From contig OY987249.1 of assembly GCA_963920765.1 (NCBI GenBank), forward strand, positions 2,501-66,500: a DNA stretch of 64,000 bases, in the 5' to 3' direction. Numbering within the stretch: position 1 is the first letter of the stretch; every line of letters starts with the position of its first letter. A program made the position numbers and the translations under genes. The notes below the pieces were generated by a model. It was not told where the DNA came from. It was given only the letters and a program-made list of their open reading frames with translations, and made no database searches. The DNA comes from Ulota crispa. Taxonomy: Eukaryota; Streptophyta; Bryopsida; Orthotrichales; Orthotrichaceae. This document shows positions 1 through 12,500 of the stretch, one piece after another.

Positions 1-89
1 CACAATGAGAGAACCAAATGTGTCATAGTGTCACTTTGGAAAAACTTATGTCAACTTTATGTCAATTAGGAGCCCTTTCCCTTGTAGTG
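1..89. mobile_element. Possible end of a CACTA transposon extending left of the window
   Basis: The sequence ending at base 89 reads CCCTTGTAGTG. Its reverse complement starts CACTACAAGGGAAAGGGCTC, the form of a plant CACTA terminus. Short GTCA/TGAC words repeat just inside, as in subterminal regions. The matching end would lie outside the window, so this is a one-ended call. Confidence 0.35.
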
Positions 90-235
90 ACAACTTTAGT
101 TGATGATAAACCTATTTTCTCCAAAACCCTAGGACAGAGCAACAACTCTTCATTCTCCAAAGAACTTAGAACAAAGAAAAACCAATGATAGAATTGAAGC
201 AGTTCTTAGGAACTAAACACTAAGGATCAACAAAA

Positions 236-517
236 GGAAGAAACCAAATTGGATGAGTCTTAGGATCAAAACACTGAGGATCTAAAGTAATAAAGAACAT
301 AATTGGACCAGCAAAAACTCCTCCAAACCAAAACACAAGACTCTCACCATCTCGCAATTGAAGACAACATCAAAGAAGAAACCAAATTGGATGAGTCTTA
401 GGATCAAAACACTGAGGATCTAAAGTAATAAAGAACATAATTGGACCAGCAAAAACTCCTCCAAACCAAAACACAAGACTCTCACCATCTTGCGATTGAA
501 GACAACATCAAAGAAGA
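236..517. repeat. Two-copy tandem duplication, period 138 bp
   Basis: The block starting near 236 (AAACCAAATTGGATGAGTCT at 241) recurs 138 bp downstream (at 379), with about two mismatches over the copy (TCGCAATTG against TTGCGATTG). The near identity points to a recent duplication. An open frame of 69 codons over the second copy looks fortuitous. The rest of 90-1517 shows nothing I recognise. Confidence 0.9.
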
Positions 518-1517
518 AATGAAGACAAGCGCTTCCAAATTAGGGTTACCTAATCCAAATGCAAGAGGGGGTATTGGAGCAACTAGAACACCTATTGTGG
601 TGATAGTTGGCACTTGCCTTGGTGACAATTGGCAGTTGCTTAGTGGCTAAGTACAACAGTCACAGGAAAGTTAACAGCTAGTAGTAGGACGTTAACCTGA
701 GTAATAGCAATGATCAAGAGATTTGTAACTACCAGTTAGTGGTCCATTAGGAGATTTTTGGTATAAAAGAATTAGCTTCTGAGTTCATCTTTCATCTGTT
801 CAATTTTTTGTTTCATTGCTTAATGTACTAAGTTTCCATGGACTTTTTAGATGACTTTTCAACCTCCTTTTTTTGCCTTCTTTTCTCCCTCCTTCTATTT
901 TTGAATTTCAAATTTTGAACAACTAACATACATTCAATGCTCTACAAGAAATAATTTTGAACTTTGGTGTTAACATAGAAAATTTGATATCACGTGACAC
1001 ACAAAGAGACACTTGAGGCTCTATAATATAAATAACAAAGAAAAAGATGTATCAATCAATGATTTGGAAATTCCAACTATGTGCCAAAAGACCAAATTTT
1101 TGAGTATTTCTTTGGCAAGCATGATTGCATTTTGTTTGAAACAACCATACTTTGTAAAGGTAGTAATTGTGATGACAATTGCATGATATCAACTCTTATG
1201 ATGTGGCATAGGAATACCTTGGCTTTATTGACAAAAAATTATTCCATAGAAAAACAATCAAAAAAGCTCTAATTTCCAAGAAAACCTTCAACTTCAAGAA
1301 TAAACGTTCTTTCCATATAAAAGAAATTCCATTCTTTTATATGTGTAAATTATAAGTGAACCACCATTATAAGGCAATGAATGAACATAGTAGTAAGCTT
1401 TGATAGTGAAGTGGGTAAATGAAAAACATAATGGGTGTATGTGGTGTAAATGAAGATTCCTTGACATCCTTGAAAAGAGTTTGTCCTTATAAAATAGCTT
1501 ATGTCAGCTATTGAATC

Positions 1518-2451
1518 TTAACCCCTAAAAGACCATTGTTTTTTCTAGGGACAAATGGGGTTTTGGGCATATACATTTGGATAAGCTGCTTTGTGTGATT
1601 TTTGAAACTCTTATTAACGATGGGAATTAACAAATCTATGTGGGCGTCTAATTCTTTCTTCATTTTGACATTTGACAAAAAAGTTATGCAAGATTTATCA
1701 AAACTAGGGAGGAGTGGCAATTTAAGCAGCCCATAAAGCTTCTTTACAAATTATGTTTTTAAAAATTAAAGATTTAGGATTGATTTTTTAGATTTTTTAT
1801 ATACATGGAAAGCTTTAAATCATTCAATTTCAATCAGTGAGATGAAAGTTATGAGGAGTTTTGTTTGCAAGCAGTCATAGATTTTCTACTCTAAATAAAC
1901 TATGAAGTCATTTAGTTTACTCAACTTTTAATATTTTGGAAAAAAATATATATCAAGGAACTAGATTGTTTAATACAACATTATAACCATTGGGATTTGC
2001 ATTTTTCATTTCAATAATTAAATTCTTAACAATTTAGTGTTTTGATTCTTTCTCTACTTCAATTTACTTACTGTTTTTTTTCCATGTGTTGTATAGTTCC
2101 ATTTGATTTGAAAATTCTCCCACATGTATCTAACTTGATGTCCTACATGGAGAAATAAAAGCACAACTTTGGGTAGCACAATTTTTTTCATGAAAAACTG
2201 GTCAAAAGCTTCTGAAATTTTCGGGCAGCAAGGAAAAAACTTTTCCTTTTGCTTCAAATGTAAATATCTCCCTCCTCTCTATCTAGAATTACCTGATTCT
2301 TTTCCCACAAGTACCTCTTCTAGTCTAAGGCAAGACCCTATGGTTGACTTTCCAAAATAAAAAATAAAAAATCTACCTTCTTACTCATCTTGTAGAAGCG
2401 GCAATTTTTTGTGAATTTGGTAGAAATAAGGGCTCGCTCTTTAGGGGTTAA
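1518..2451. mobile_element. MITE family A, copy 1 (piggyBac-like TTAA ends)
   Basis: A 934-bp element bounded by TTAA. Its left end reads TTAA-CCCCTAAAA and its right end TTTAGGGG-TTAA, so the termini are inverted and flanked by the TTAA target duplication typical of piggyBac-type elements. The interior matches the copy at 49375-50306 almost end to end with scattered substitutions and small indels. No transposase is encoded, so it is non-autonomous. Assignment to piggyBac rests on the TTAA and CCC/GGG ends only. Confidence 0.75.
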
Positions 2452-4629
2452 CGTAGGCTTTTTAAAAAGTTACTTTTCTTGCCAATGAGGACAACACTAT
2501 TTTGTGAGCATAAAACAGTGAGCGTGTGAACAATGAGCCAAGAACTAGTGAGCAAGAATCAATTTTGAGCTCAAAATGCATGGAAAACTATATAAAATTT
2601 AAGTATTTCAGGTTTAAAATGCACAATTATAGGGCCCTACGTACACACTTATAGGTGAAATTGAGTATTTTTACAAAAAATCTAGGCTCATGACTCACTG
2701 CTCACAAATCCTTGGTCACAAAATAGCATTTTCCAAAGTGGTAGCTTGTAGTTTCATATTTAATCAACCTATCACATGGATTCGTTTTTTCACTCTTCAC
2801 TTAGGTTAGAACACAAAGAGCTAATGATTTGATTGTTTGTATTACTTCAACAAATAGACTTGTAGACTTATATATGGAACTCTATAAGGAAACGTGTGTT
2901 TTCAACAATTTTAGGGTTAGTCCCAAATATAGATTAAGCTAGTTTGTTTAGTTTTTCTATGAGTTTTGTGTGTTTATGGTGAAGTTGGCCCAAAGGAGCC
3001 ACTTGCTAATATTGAGGTGTGAGAAAAAGTTGAGTTACTTTGTTGAATGCAACCCTAAGGTCTTGGACTCATTTATGATCATTAGCCACTGTAAAAAATT
3101 TTAGCACTAACGTCCTTGTAGTTTGTGAAATCAAAAGGTTGTATCTTATGGCACGTATTTTACGTGCTAGATTTTGGGCATTTCCACTTGGAATGAGATT
3201 TGTTACACTTAGAATTGGCCATTTGACTTGTGCTTGTTGGAATACTTAATGCACAACAAGTTAGTTTATTACCTAAAATACATAGTTTTTGAAATTGTAG
3301 AACATATAGTAATAAAGTAAAATATTACAAGAAGCTTTGCAAAAAATTGCTTATAAAGCCAATTTCTTGAAGATTCATCTTCCTAAACAAAGCTTGTATT
3401 CAAAAATTGAACGGTCATGGCATCCTTTGACTCAACTACTTTTATAAAAACAATTGTTCTTTCTAAAATATTGAAAAATTAAATCATACAGCCAAGATTT
3501 TGTTACAGCATTTGAAAATTTGGTGGGTACATCTAGAAACAAGGTCCAATGTTTATGCTCAATTTGAGCTTAGTATAAATTGCCTTGTCTTTCCTTGCCA
3601 TGCCAAGTGAGGCATTAGTTGCAAAAGTGTTCAAAACATTTGTGAATGCTTGTAAAATAATGATAAAATATAGTTTAATTTGCCAATAATTATAAAGCAT
3701 TGAGTCAAAACACCAATATAAGAATCTTGTTTTGGCCTAATGATTTCCCATTTAATAATCCATAACAAGTCTAGTTTACCTTTTCAAAAATCAACAATAA
3801 AAGAATAGTGGATTGCAATCATAAGACATTTTATCTAACAACATCAAATTTTTATTCTTCAACTGTCTTCTTCCAAAAACAAACAAATATAATGACTTTC
3901 ATAGTCAAGGGATTTTAGTTCTATAATCATTGTAAACAAGAAACCTATTGGAATCAATATATATAGTAAATGACAAATCTATAGGAACCAATTTTAACTT
4001 CTATATCTCAGTGATAAATATGACAAGATCAATTTTCAACAAGAAACAACTATATGTTCTAAATTCCTTGCAAATGAAAAGGTTGGTTTTATATTTGCTC
4101 ACACAATCATCACATTGGTGAAATGTGTTCAATCCAACTATACATCCAACAACAACATGTTTTTATTGTTTGATTATAAGAATTATTTACAAAACTCATC
4201 AACTACAATTGTTGTCTTTTTGGTGATTGTGATCATCATGCCTTCCATTTGGATATTGGGCTTGGGTGGTAAGGTTGAAAGGCCATAAAAAGCAAGGACA
4301 TTTTTAGAGCTCCTCATTTCATTCAAATTGCTGAATGAATCTTTAGACTCCAATGTTGATTTATCAACCATAAGGTCACGAGAATCTAACACAAGGTAGC
4401 ATTCAATACATACCAAATCTCCTTCATCAAAGTTTTGTTCCACCGTTATCCTTTCTTCACAACAAGGACACTACAAATATTTCATCTTTTTTGATTCTTC
4501 AAATAATTTTCTAAAAGAATTGGGTCTTAGCAATCAATTACTTAAAAACCATGCAAATAAATAAAATACAAAATGGTTGTGTCCTTTACATATTTATGTA
4601 TTTTGCAAATGAGAGGACTTAAAAAATGG

Positions 4630-4706
4630 CTTTTACTTTCTACTTTTACTTTCTACTTTCACTTTCTAATTTTACTTTCTACTTTTCCATTCTACTTTTG
4701 CTTTCA
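4630..4706. repeat. Short tandem array, CTTTCTACTTTTA-like unit
   Basis: About six imperfect copies of a 12-13 bp pyrimidine-rich unit (CTACTTTTACTTT and variants) stand head to tail. This is simple-sequence expansion with no sign of coding. Confidence 0.85.
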
Positions 4707-4732
4707 AGTGAATTTAAAAGCATTGATAGCTT

Positions 4733-5503
4733 AAACCCTTAGAATCTTCCTAAAAAAATTCAGCATACTTCTAGTATAAAACCTTCAACACATTCCCTAA
4801 GTTTTTTGGAAGTTGAACAACTATTCACACAATCCAAACTAGTCATTCTATACCCAACTATAGATCAAATGTTTAAGGCCATTCTTATTTCAAGTTCAAG
4901 TAAATTTGCAAAATCCCCACCGTTGAGAATCTCATATTTGTTAATTTGAATAGCAATCCACAATATGGATTTTGGACTCTAGTGTGATTTTTCCCCAAAA
5001 AAACAAATTTCCTAATGGTTGATCCCGTGAGACCGTGTCTAAATGTACTTGATGGAAAAAAACTCCTTAAATAGGTAAAAACTCCAAAACATATAGTCAA
5101 TCAAAGTAATTAGATCTAGCTGGCTCACTACCTCAGAACTACAAAAATCTTGCCCAATCAAGAGAAAAAGAAATGACACATCACCAAACTTCTCCCTCAT
5201 GCAATACAAAACATGGAAGCATCCATCCCATTTGCTTTGTAAGCTGCTCCCTTTGATTGCCCAAACACATTGTTCTTCTAATTGTTGAAAGAATAGAATA
5301 TTCTCCTTGTTCCTTGTAGAATCTAGAGCAAAGTAGGTGCTTCAAGGAACAATAAGCTGATCCAAAAGTTTTGTTGGACTTGCAGCGCCATTTGGAGTTG
5401 AGCAACAAACCAAAATTTGAGCATGCGATGCTTTTTTGTCCACTTTTGCACCTGCAAGAACCTTATTTAGCCATATTGGGCTCTTTGGTCCTTTAGGGGT
5501 TAA
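4733..5503. mobile_element. Possible degraded TTAA-bounded MITE
   Basis: The right end CTTTAGGGGTTAA at 5491-5503 is the same as that of family A, and the GGGCTCT just inside resembles family A's right end. The left limit (TTAAACCCTTAG near 4733) is diverged. The interior is not clearly alignable to family A by eye. Confidence 0.35.
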
Positions 5504-6729
5504 GATGGCACAAGGTGACCATTGACCACATGCTATCAATTCCTACTGGCTGCAAGGAATGAAAGAGGAGTAGATGATATTCATCTCAATGTTGGCGTGG
5601 ACACATTTCACCCAATGAATTGATCATTTCTCTCTAAATGGCCCTGCATTGCAAGTTCACAATCAAGATTGTATTTTGTAACAAAAAACGCTATCATAAC
5701 TCTACATAAAAGGCTATGAAAATTGGTTATTTTCTTTTTGTGTCAAAAAATCATGATTAAAATAGAGAATGGTAAATATCTTAAAACCATCTTGATTCCA
5801 AAAACAATTAAGGCTATATTCAAATAATTGGTTAAATTTGATATAGATAGTGCTAATCTATGGAAACTTCAAATCTTGATTGTAATGTCTTTCCAAATCT
5901 TTTTCATTTGTAGTAACTACTTTATACTATTTTGTATTCATTCAAATTATTGAAAACTATGTGTAAATTGCATAATTGTTTTTGCAATATTCTATTGTGA
6001 TAAATTGATGTTAGGGTTTTGTAAATATTATGAAGTGCCAAATTAATGTTAAAATACTATAAATACCGCAGAGGTAAAGATGTCTGCTTAGAATAACTAA
6101 AATATTTTATTTAGAAATAACATTATTGAATAAATATGTGCATATAGTGTTATGAAATTTGTTATGAGAATTTGAATTTTTCATCACGTCTTTTGCAAAA
6201 TAATACATTTAAGTTTCAATTCATAGTAAATTTGGAAATTGATGTAAAACTATTGTAATTAGAAGTTCTAAGATTTGTTGATAAACATTAGTAGTGCATC
6301 CACAAATGCGTTTGTAGAATAATATGCTTTAAATAAAAAACTAGAGATTTCATTTGAAAGTTTATCATGAATTGTGCTTGAAAGTTGATATTAGATAAAA
6401 ACCTATAAGATTTATGAACTTTGTCACACTTTGAGAATTTCTAGGGTCGAAAATGAAAACAAGACTTTTGTTTACAATTTTGGATGGCATTTCTTCACAC
6501 ATTGTTCAATGATCCAAGCATACGTTACCCATAAAACCAAATGCACTTAGAGATATAAAAATCACAACATGGAAATTGCTACCAATAAGATCCAATACCA
6601 ATAAGATCCAAATATTTTGCAAATTCAAATTTTGAATAATGCAATGAGATTTTCTTAAACTATCAAATGTTCTTATGAATTGTATATACCTTTACAAAAA
6701 GAAATCGTGTATGGAATAGTATGGTTTAT

Positions 6730-6840
6730 TTTATATTTTATTTCTATTTTAGTATTTTTATTTTTTATTTTAGTATTTTATTTTTTTATTTTAGTATTTT
6801 ATTTTTTTATTTTAGTATTTTATTTTTTATTTTTATATAT
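6730..6840. repeat. AT-rich tandem array, ~20 bp unit
   Basis: The unit ATTTTAGTATTTTATTTTTT repeats four to five times with length changes in the T runs. An open frame of phenylalanine, isoleucine and leucine across it is an artefact of composition. Confidence 0.85.
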
Positions 6841-8322
6841 TATTTTAATACCAAAAACTAAAGAAATGCTCTTGTGAGATGTCAAAGGTATTTGTGCAAT
6901 CAATGAAAAATTACAATATCTATATCCCAAGCTAACCATTGTCCATATAGATTATGACATTAAGTTCTTCTAAGATGAATTTGGATTCAAATGATATGTA
7001 TAATTCAATGATTCACACAAATCCAAGATATTGGATTGATTTGAAATCTTATTACACATATTAAATAGTAGATTTGAAGTTTCAACAAAATTTATTAAAT
7101 ATAGGCATTGGATGCAAAAGTTACACATTTTTCAAAGTTAACTACAACATAAAATGTGCATATAGAGAATTCAATATGATTTACAATTTCTTAGTTGTGA
7201 CTAGCCAAAAATTTCTTCTTAGTAGAGTTGTCCAATGGATTTGAATTTGTGCAATTGTCCAGAAGAGTTCTCCACTTGGTGTTTACACTACAACCAATCA
7301 AGACTTCTTCTTTCAATATCTTTTTATCTTTCAGTCTTGTCCAACATCCCAACAATGGCCTCAAACAGCCAAGTCTTGGCCAAAGCATCTTGACCAACTA
7401 GAGCACTTCTCCATCATAGTGTAAAGCAGCCCTTAGGATCATTTCAAACTATGGCCAAAAGTCAAGACGCTGCCAATCTCCACAAATCAAATTGCAAGTA
7501 ACCAAGATTATTGCCTCTTCATTCTTGCAACCCAAATTGTTTAGCCAAAGCAATTGCTTCTCAAAAGTAGTATGGATCAAGAAAAATGGGAGATCCAAAT
7601 TACAATTGAGACCCTTGCCAAGACCTTTGCCAAGACCTCCTACCAAGACCCTCATTTAGACCCCCACCAAAACTCCTATTGTAGCTAATTTTGGATAGAT
7701 TTTTATTTTGCTCCATGCTGCCCAAGCAACCTTTATTATTTCAAGCATCATAACATTTACTTGAGCATTTGATTGGAGGTTTTTAATCTTTGCAAAATTA
7801 TATTCATTGTAAGCTCCTTGTTTCCAAATTTTGGAAACATTTGCCTAAAAGTGACTTCAAAGGAACCTACCCAAATTTTCAATTGTTTGTTCAACAAACA
7901 ATTATCCTTTAGGGGTTTAAAACCAATATTAATAATAAAAACAATTGCATTGGTTATATAGATACTAAGACTAAAGTCATTTCAAATGTTACCATACATA
8001 ACCCTTAAACACTAGGCTAGTCACCATGACCAGCCCAACAATTACAATATTATTTTTTGAAGTTGCAAAACTCAACAATGCATGGTGCCCTCATGAACTT
8101 TGCAAGAAGGGCAGCTTGGAATCTAACCACCATGTCCTTGAATCTTCTCATGATCTGAGTTACCTAAAAACATGAGTACATGTAATGAGATGATTTGTTG
8201 CTTTTCATGACAAACCATGTGTTTATTTTTACTTTTGAAAAAAAATCAAATGAAGAAAAGCTTTTTCTTGCAGTATAAAAACTTTTTAAGGAGCCGGAGG
8301 CCAAAAATGTCCTCCTCAGCAC

Positions 8323-8981
8323 TTAACCCCAAAATGCCCAAGGCATCACATTATGTTGTTGACAATACTTTGAACTTCTAAAAAATCTAACTAAGTTGCT
8401 ATTTTTAGTATATTTTATTTTTTAACTATTCTTTTTGAAGTCTAGTTTTAGCATCAAAAAACCAATTTTGTAAATGATTGATTATGCTTTTTCTATTCAA
8501 GATTGTGTGTAAGGGTGTCCATTGCAATCTTGATTTTTTTAGTGTTGAGAGCTCTTGGAAAGGAGCCTAAAATACACTAAACCTTGGAGAAAGTTTCACA
8601 TTAGAAATTCATTTAAAAAAATTGTAGAGGAGATTTTGAAAAGCTGTAAATTGATTGGAGTTATTCATGTTATGTCCTTTAACCCCATATTTCTCATGTG
8701 ACCATTTTTTCAGATTTGACATGTGAAGAGTAGATTGAAAGACTTCAAGCCATTTTCACAAATTTAACATCCTCTTGATCAAATATTATAATCTTTCAAT
8801 CCATAGATGATATTGTTGTGTTTTCTTTTCCTATGTGATCTCTAACATATGTAGTTTGATTTTATTTGATTACAATTAAAGAAAACTAATACAACTTATC
8901 AATATTTTGGCTTTTTGTTCAACTTAGAACAAATTCCTAGAAGCTTGAAAAGTGCCTTGGGCATGGACATTTAGGGGTTAA
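8323..8981. mobile_element. MITE family B, copy 1 (TTAA/CCCC ends)
   Basis: A 659-bp element. Left end TTAACCCCAAAATGCCCAAG, right end CTTGGGCATGGACATTTAGGGGTTAA. The ends form an inverted repeat of about 25 bp, with an extra 7 bases on the right. The interior aligns with 28007-28593. Terminal TTAA plus CCCC/GGGG matches family A ends, but the interior differs, so A and B are likely mobilised by the same piggyBac-like activity. No coding capacity. Confidence 0.75.
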
Positions 8982-9049
8982 AGGTTTGTTAGATTGGATT
9001 AGTTTGTATAGGTGGAGGCTTGTTTTTTGGTTGTTTGCAACTAAAAAAT

Positions 9050-9130
9050 GGATTGAGTCAGGTTAGAGAAGGATTGAGTGAGATTAGAGAAGGATGTAGG
9101 GAGATTAGAGAAGGATTTAGTGAAATAGGC
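9050..9130 (+). repeat. Short tandem repeat, GAGATTAGAGAAGGAT-like unit
   Basis: About four copies of a 21-24 bp unit (GATTGAGTGAGATTAGAGAAG and variants). They keep an open plus-strand frame (9020-9250) giving a repeated octapeptide of the form GLSEIREG. The frame could be a fragment of a coiled-coil protein, but no further exon is recognisable. Confidence 0.6.
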
Positions 9131-12100
9131 AATACTAGATTGCGGGAGATAGCGGTAGATCTTCAAAGATTAGAGATCAAATTTGCTTCCAACCAATTTT
9201 TGACAATTGATTTGAAGAAGAAGTTTGATCTCCCTCACAGCAAGGTGTAAAAAATAAAGGTAAAACAAAACAAGAATCATACGATTGAGAGCACTACATC
9301 TTCATATTTATATCTATTGGTTCTTCACTTTAAGTTCAAACATTAAGGATGTCTTTTTTTCATTAATAGTCTAGTATCAATTTTTGTTATTTCTTGCTTG
9401 TAAAATTTGGCTAGTAATTTTGGTTTTTTGCAACCTCACATTTTTAAGCTCATATATAAATCAGATCTAACCATATGATTTGTATAACTAGTGTGGATTA
9501 TGTATCAAGGTTTATGGAGACACTTTGTCAAGTTTAATCCTATCAAGGATTCTTGAGGATGTTTTTATAGATGCTAGTGTGTAGGATTGAATTGATTATT
9601 GTACTGGATGGAAGAGGCCGTTTGAGTGTAAACTAAAAATTGGTGATGGATTTAGGTATCATGACAACACATTGGCAGAGCAGGTGCTTGGGAAAGCATG
9701 TCCCTCATGAAAGGTATGTAGTTTCAAGCAAGTGTGGTAGATATGGCTAAAGTAGAAGCACCTAAATGTGACACTTTTGTTAAATCAATTCATTGGGAGT
9801 GTGCATCAAGATTTTGAGATTGTAGGAGGGTTACGAAACTTGCAAAAGACCGCTGAAAATTTGTTTTTGGAATTTTTTGAAACTATATGAATAAACTACA
9901 AATTATTGAAGGTAACTCCCTAGACCAACCTATTATCAACACTAGACCCTCATTGAAATGTTTGTAATGAAATGAAAAAGCAACATCAAAAAGATCATGT
10001 CACATGTTACCATAAACCACCACCTATACAATTTGTGTTTCTATACTCAATTATAGGGACAATGTCTAGTTTGAGTTTCTGATTTGGGTGTCTGCTATGT
10101 CTAGTTATATATCTTCTCTAGCTATTGCAAGACAAATCTTGTCACATTTAGGTGCTTGTACCTTACATGGACTTTGATTTAGTGTATTGTAGACAAGAGC
10201 CTAGAGCCTCTCAATCCAGAGCACTTGGATATCATTTTGTGCACATGATGTTGAATTTGTTTTGCTTGATTAGTTAATCCAATCTAATTTAATCTAGTTT
10301 AGTCCAATTTTGGTTGTGATGTAATGATACTTTTTCTCCCTACGCTTGTTGCGCCTCATTGATGGCTATGACATAGTGATTTGCTGCAATTGTATCCCTC
10401 TGTTCAGATTGTGAATGAAACGATTCCTATATAGCAAAAGCTTAATGAGACGAGCAAATTTTGGCACATTGGGCTAAGTGGGGCTACCTCTCAAGATTTT
10501 CAGGTGAGTTGCATTATTTCAAGTGTTCCAGTTCCAATTCTAGGGTTTCAATTTTTGTCAAAAGTTGCTTTGATTTGTAGATCTATGTAGGGAGTAGTGT
10601 CAATTTGACATTTTTTGTCAATTAAGTCACCTTGATCTAGACAATTTTTTGTCAATTTGGACATGTTTTTGTCAAGTTTTTGTCAATTTGGACATGTTGT
10701 TGCAGACAAATGTTTTTGTTAGATGACTAAAGACTGTTGGACTGTTCCTACTAATTGTGCCTTGTGACCAAGAGACTGCTTAGCTTCTTCTAATATTTAT
10801 AGTCTAGCTTTCTTGTGCTTAGGTTTTGGTTAATTATATTGTGGCCTCAACGTCTTCAAGTGTGAACCAGCCCTGTGCATTTTTCATTTCTAACTTTTGG
10901 TTATTTTATTGTGCCTAGGTATTTTTTGGTTTATTTCCTTTTCTATAGGAGAAGGGCGTTGGTTTGATTAGTGCGGCCCTCTCTCTTTCTCTGTCTTGGA
11001 AGGGGTGGCTAGAGTGGCACTTGGCTCTTCCCAAGCTCAAGGTATTACAATGAACAAATCTATAAGGTAGGCGGCTCTAATTCCGTCCAGGTATTTTAGA
11101 TCGCCCATGTAGAGGTCACTAAAATGGTGCACCAAGCCTTCTAAATGGATGATACTTTCTTTGTTCAAAAATTGTACTTATGCATGCACAATTTTACAAA
11201 CTCAAGAGAGTGACATGAACTATCATTAATTGTGTTTATTGACCATAATTGTTTTGTCTTCAATAAAATATAGATATATACCATACTAAATGTATAAAAA
11301 ACTTTTTTCAATCATAATATGAGCATTGGAATATGGAATGGGTACTTGCACGCTTTAAAGGACTTAGTTAAGAGGTTTTAGTTTTGTAGTGGTTGCTTTT
11401 AGGATTCATGTGCTCCATTTACAAGCCACCTTTAAATCATGAATGCTACAACCTATGATCCAGAATAGCTACCCATGCACCTTTTGCTTTGATAAATTGT
11501 AGTTAATTTCTACAAACTCAAGTTTTTTAAATTTAAATGGCCACAAAACCGTTTCTTCTTTGACTTTTCACCAAAAAAATTTCTAGGCTGCTAATTTGGC
11601 TTAATTTTTGTATAGTCGTCATCATTTCCTTAGATGGTCGGTTTACGAGCCTCCTACCTTAGCTCTCCACATTCTATAGCTTTTAGATCACATTGAGATT
11701 CTTCGCACTTGTTTAGCTAAGCCTCAAAAAGCTTAGTGTTGAGATTACATTTGTGTTAGAACCTATTAATCATTGGTGGCGTGCTTGTGTCTCTCTTTGG
11801 AATTCCAGCATTTCCACCACCCTAGTTGGCATAATTTGAGTAAAAGAGGTAAACTATCAAGTTTAAAACTCTTTGGATGCAATCCACACAAACCCTCACG
11901 TTGTTTTATTGCAATGTGGCATATGCAATTGGAAATGGAGAAGCTCTAAAGCCATAACCTGGTCCTAAAAGAGCTGTGAATTGCAGTCTAACGTGGTTCA
12001 GATGGTGGACTTCAAACATTCCAAGTGGCTTCTCTACAGTGTTCAGCTGGCCTGCATTGAGGTAGAGTAATGTAAACTTGTTTTGCAGGATAAGGTAACC

Positions 12101-12168
12101 TTCTCCATACCCGAGCGGTCTCCAAAGCGAACTTCTACTTTTGAGGTATTCACCGCTCATTGTGAACC

Positions 12169-12500
12169 CAAAGTGGAGCAGCAAATGTTACTTGCACAAG
12201 CAAATCCTGTCACATGTCAATTGCTAAGCTGCTTTGGGATGGTTGGAATTGGGACCATCTAGTGCTAGTATAGGAACACATCCAAGCAATTTCAAGGTTA
12301 GTTTAGAGTTGCTAATAGGGACCCTATGAGCTGCAACTTTGCCCTTTAATATGAAACATTCTACAATACTTTGTTCAACAAAAATTACATTCCATGATAG
12401 CTTGTTGAAAGGTTAATCCTATGGATTTTTTTCTTGAATTTTTTGAGACCTTGAAGTACCATAAACCCTTAAACGCTCAAGTATAGGGAAGGCTACTTTA
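12169..12500. repeat. Dispersed repeat C, copy 1 (empty-site copy)
   Basis: From CCAAAGTGGAGCAG to the AAACCCTTAAACGCTCAAG boundary, this stretch aligns with 48150-48800. Shared landmarks are ATAGGAACACATCCAAG, GCAACTTTGCCCTTTAATAT and TTTTTTCTTGAATTTTTTGA. This copy lacks the 316-bp insert present in the other and so serves as the empty target site. The family is unassigned. Confidence 0.75.

Larger units (their letters stand above)
2452..8322. other. Gene-free AT-rich interval
   Basis: No supportable gene; the short open frames have no recognisable motif and no exon-like composition. It contains a 12-13 bp pyrimidine tandem array (4630-4706), an AT-rich tandem array (6730-6840), and a possible further TTAA element from about 4733 to 5503 (left TTAAACCCTTAG, right CTTTAGGGGTTAA). 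A lone GGGG end near 7905 resembles the same family. Confidence 0.6.

Noticed and set aside
9655..9700. Sequence resembling a retrotransposon primer-binding site (GGTATCATGACAACAC)
   Set aside because: No long terminal repeats, no polypurine tract and no gag-pol frames nearby.
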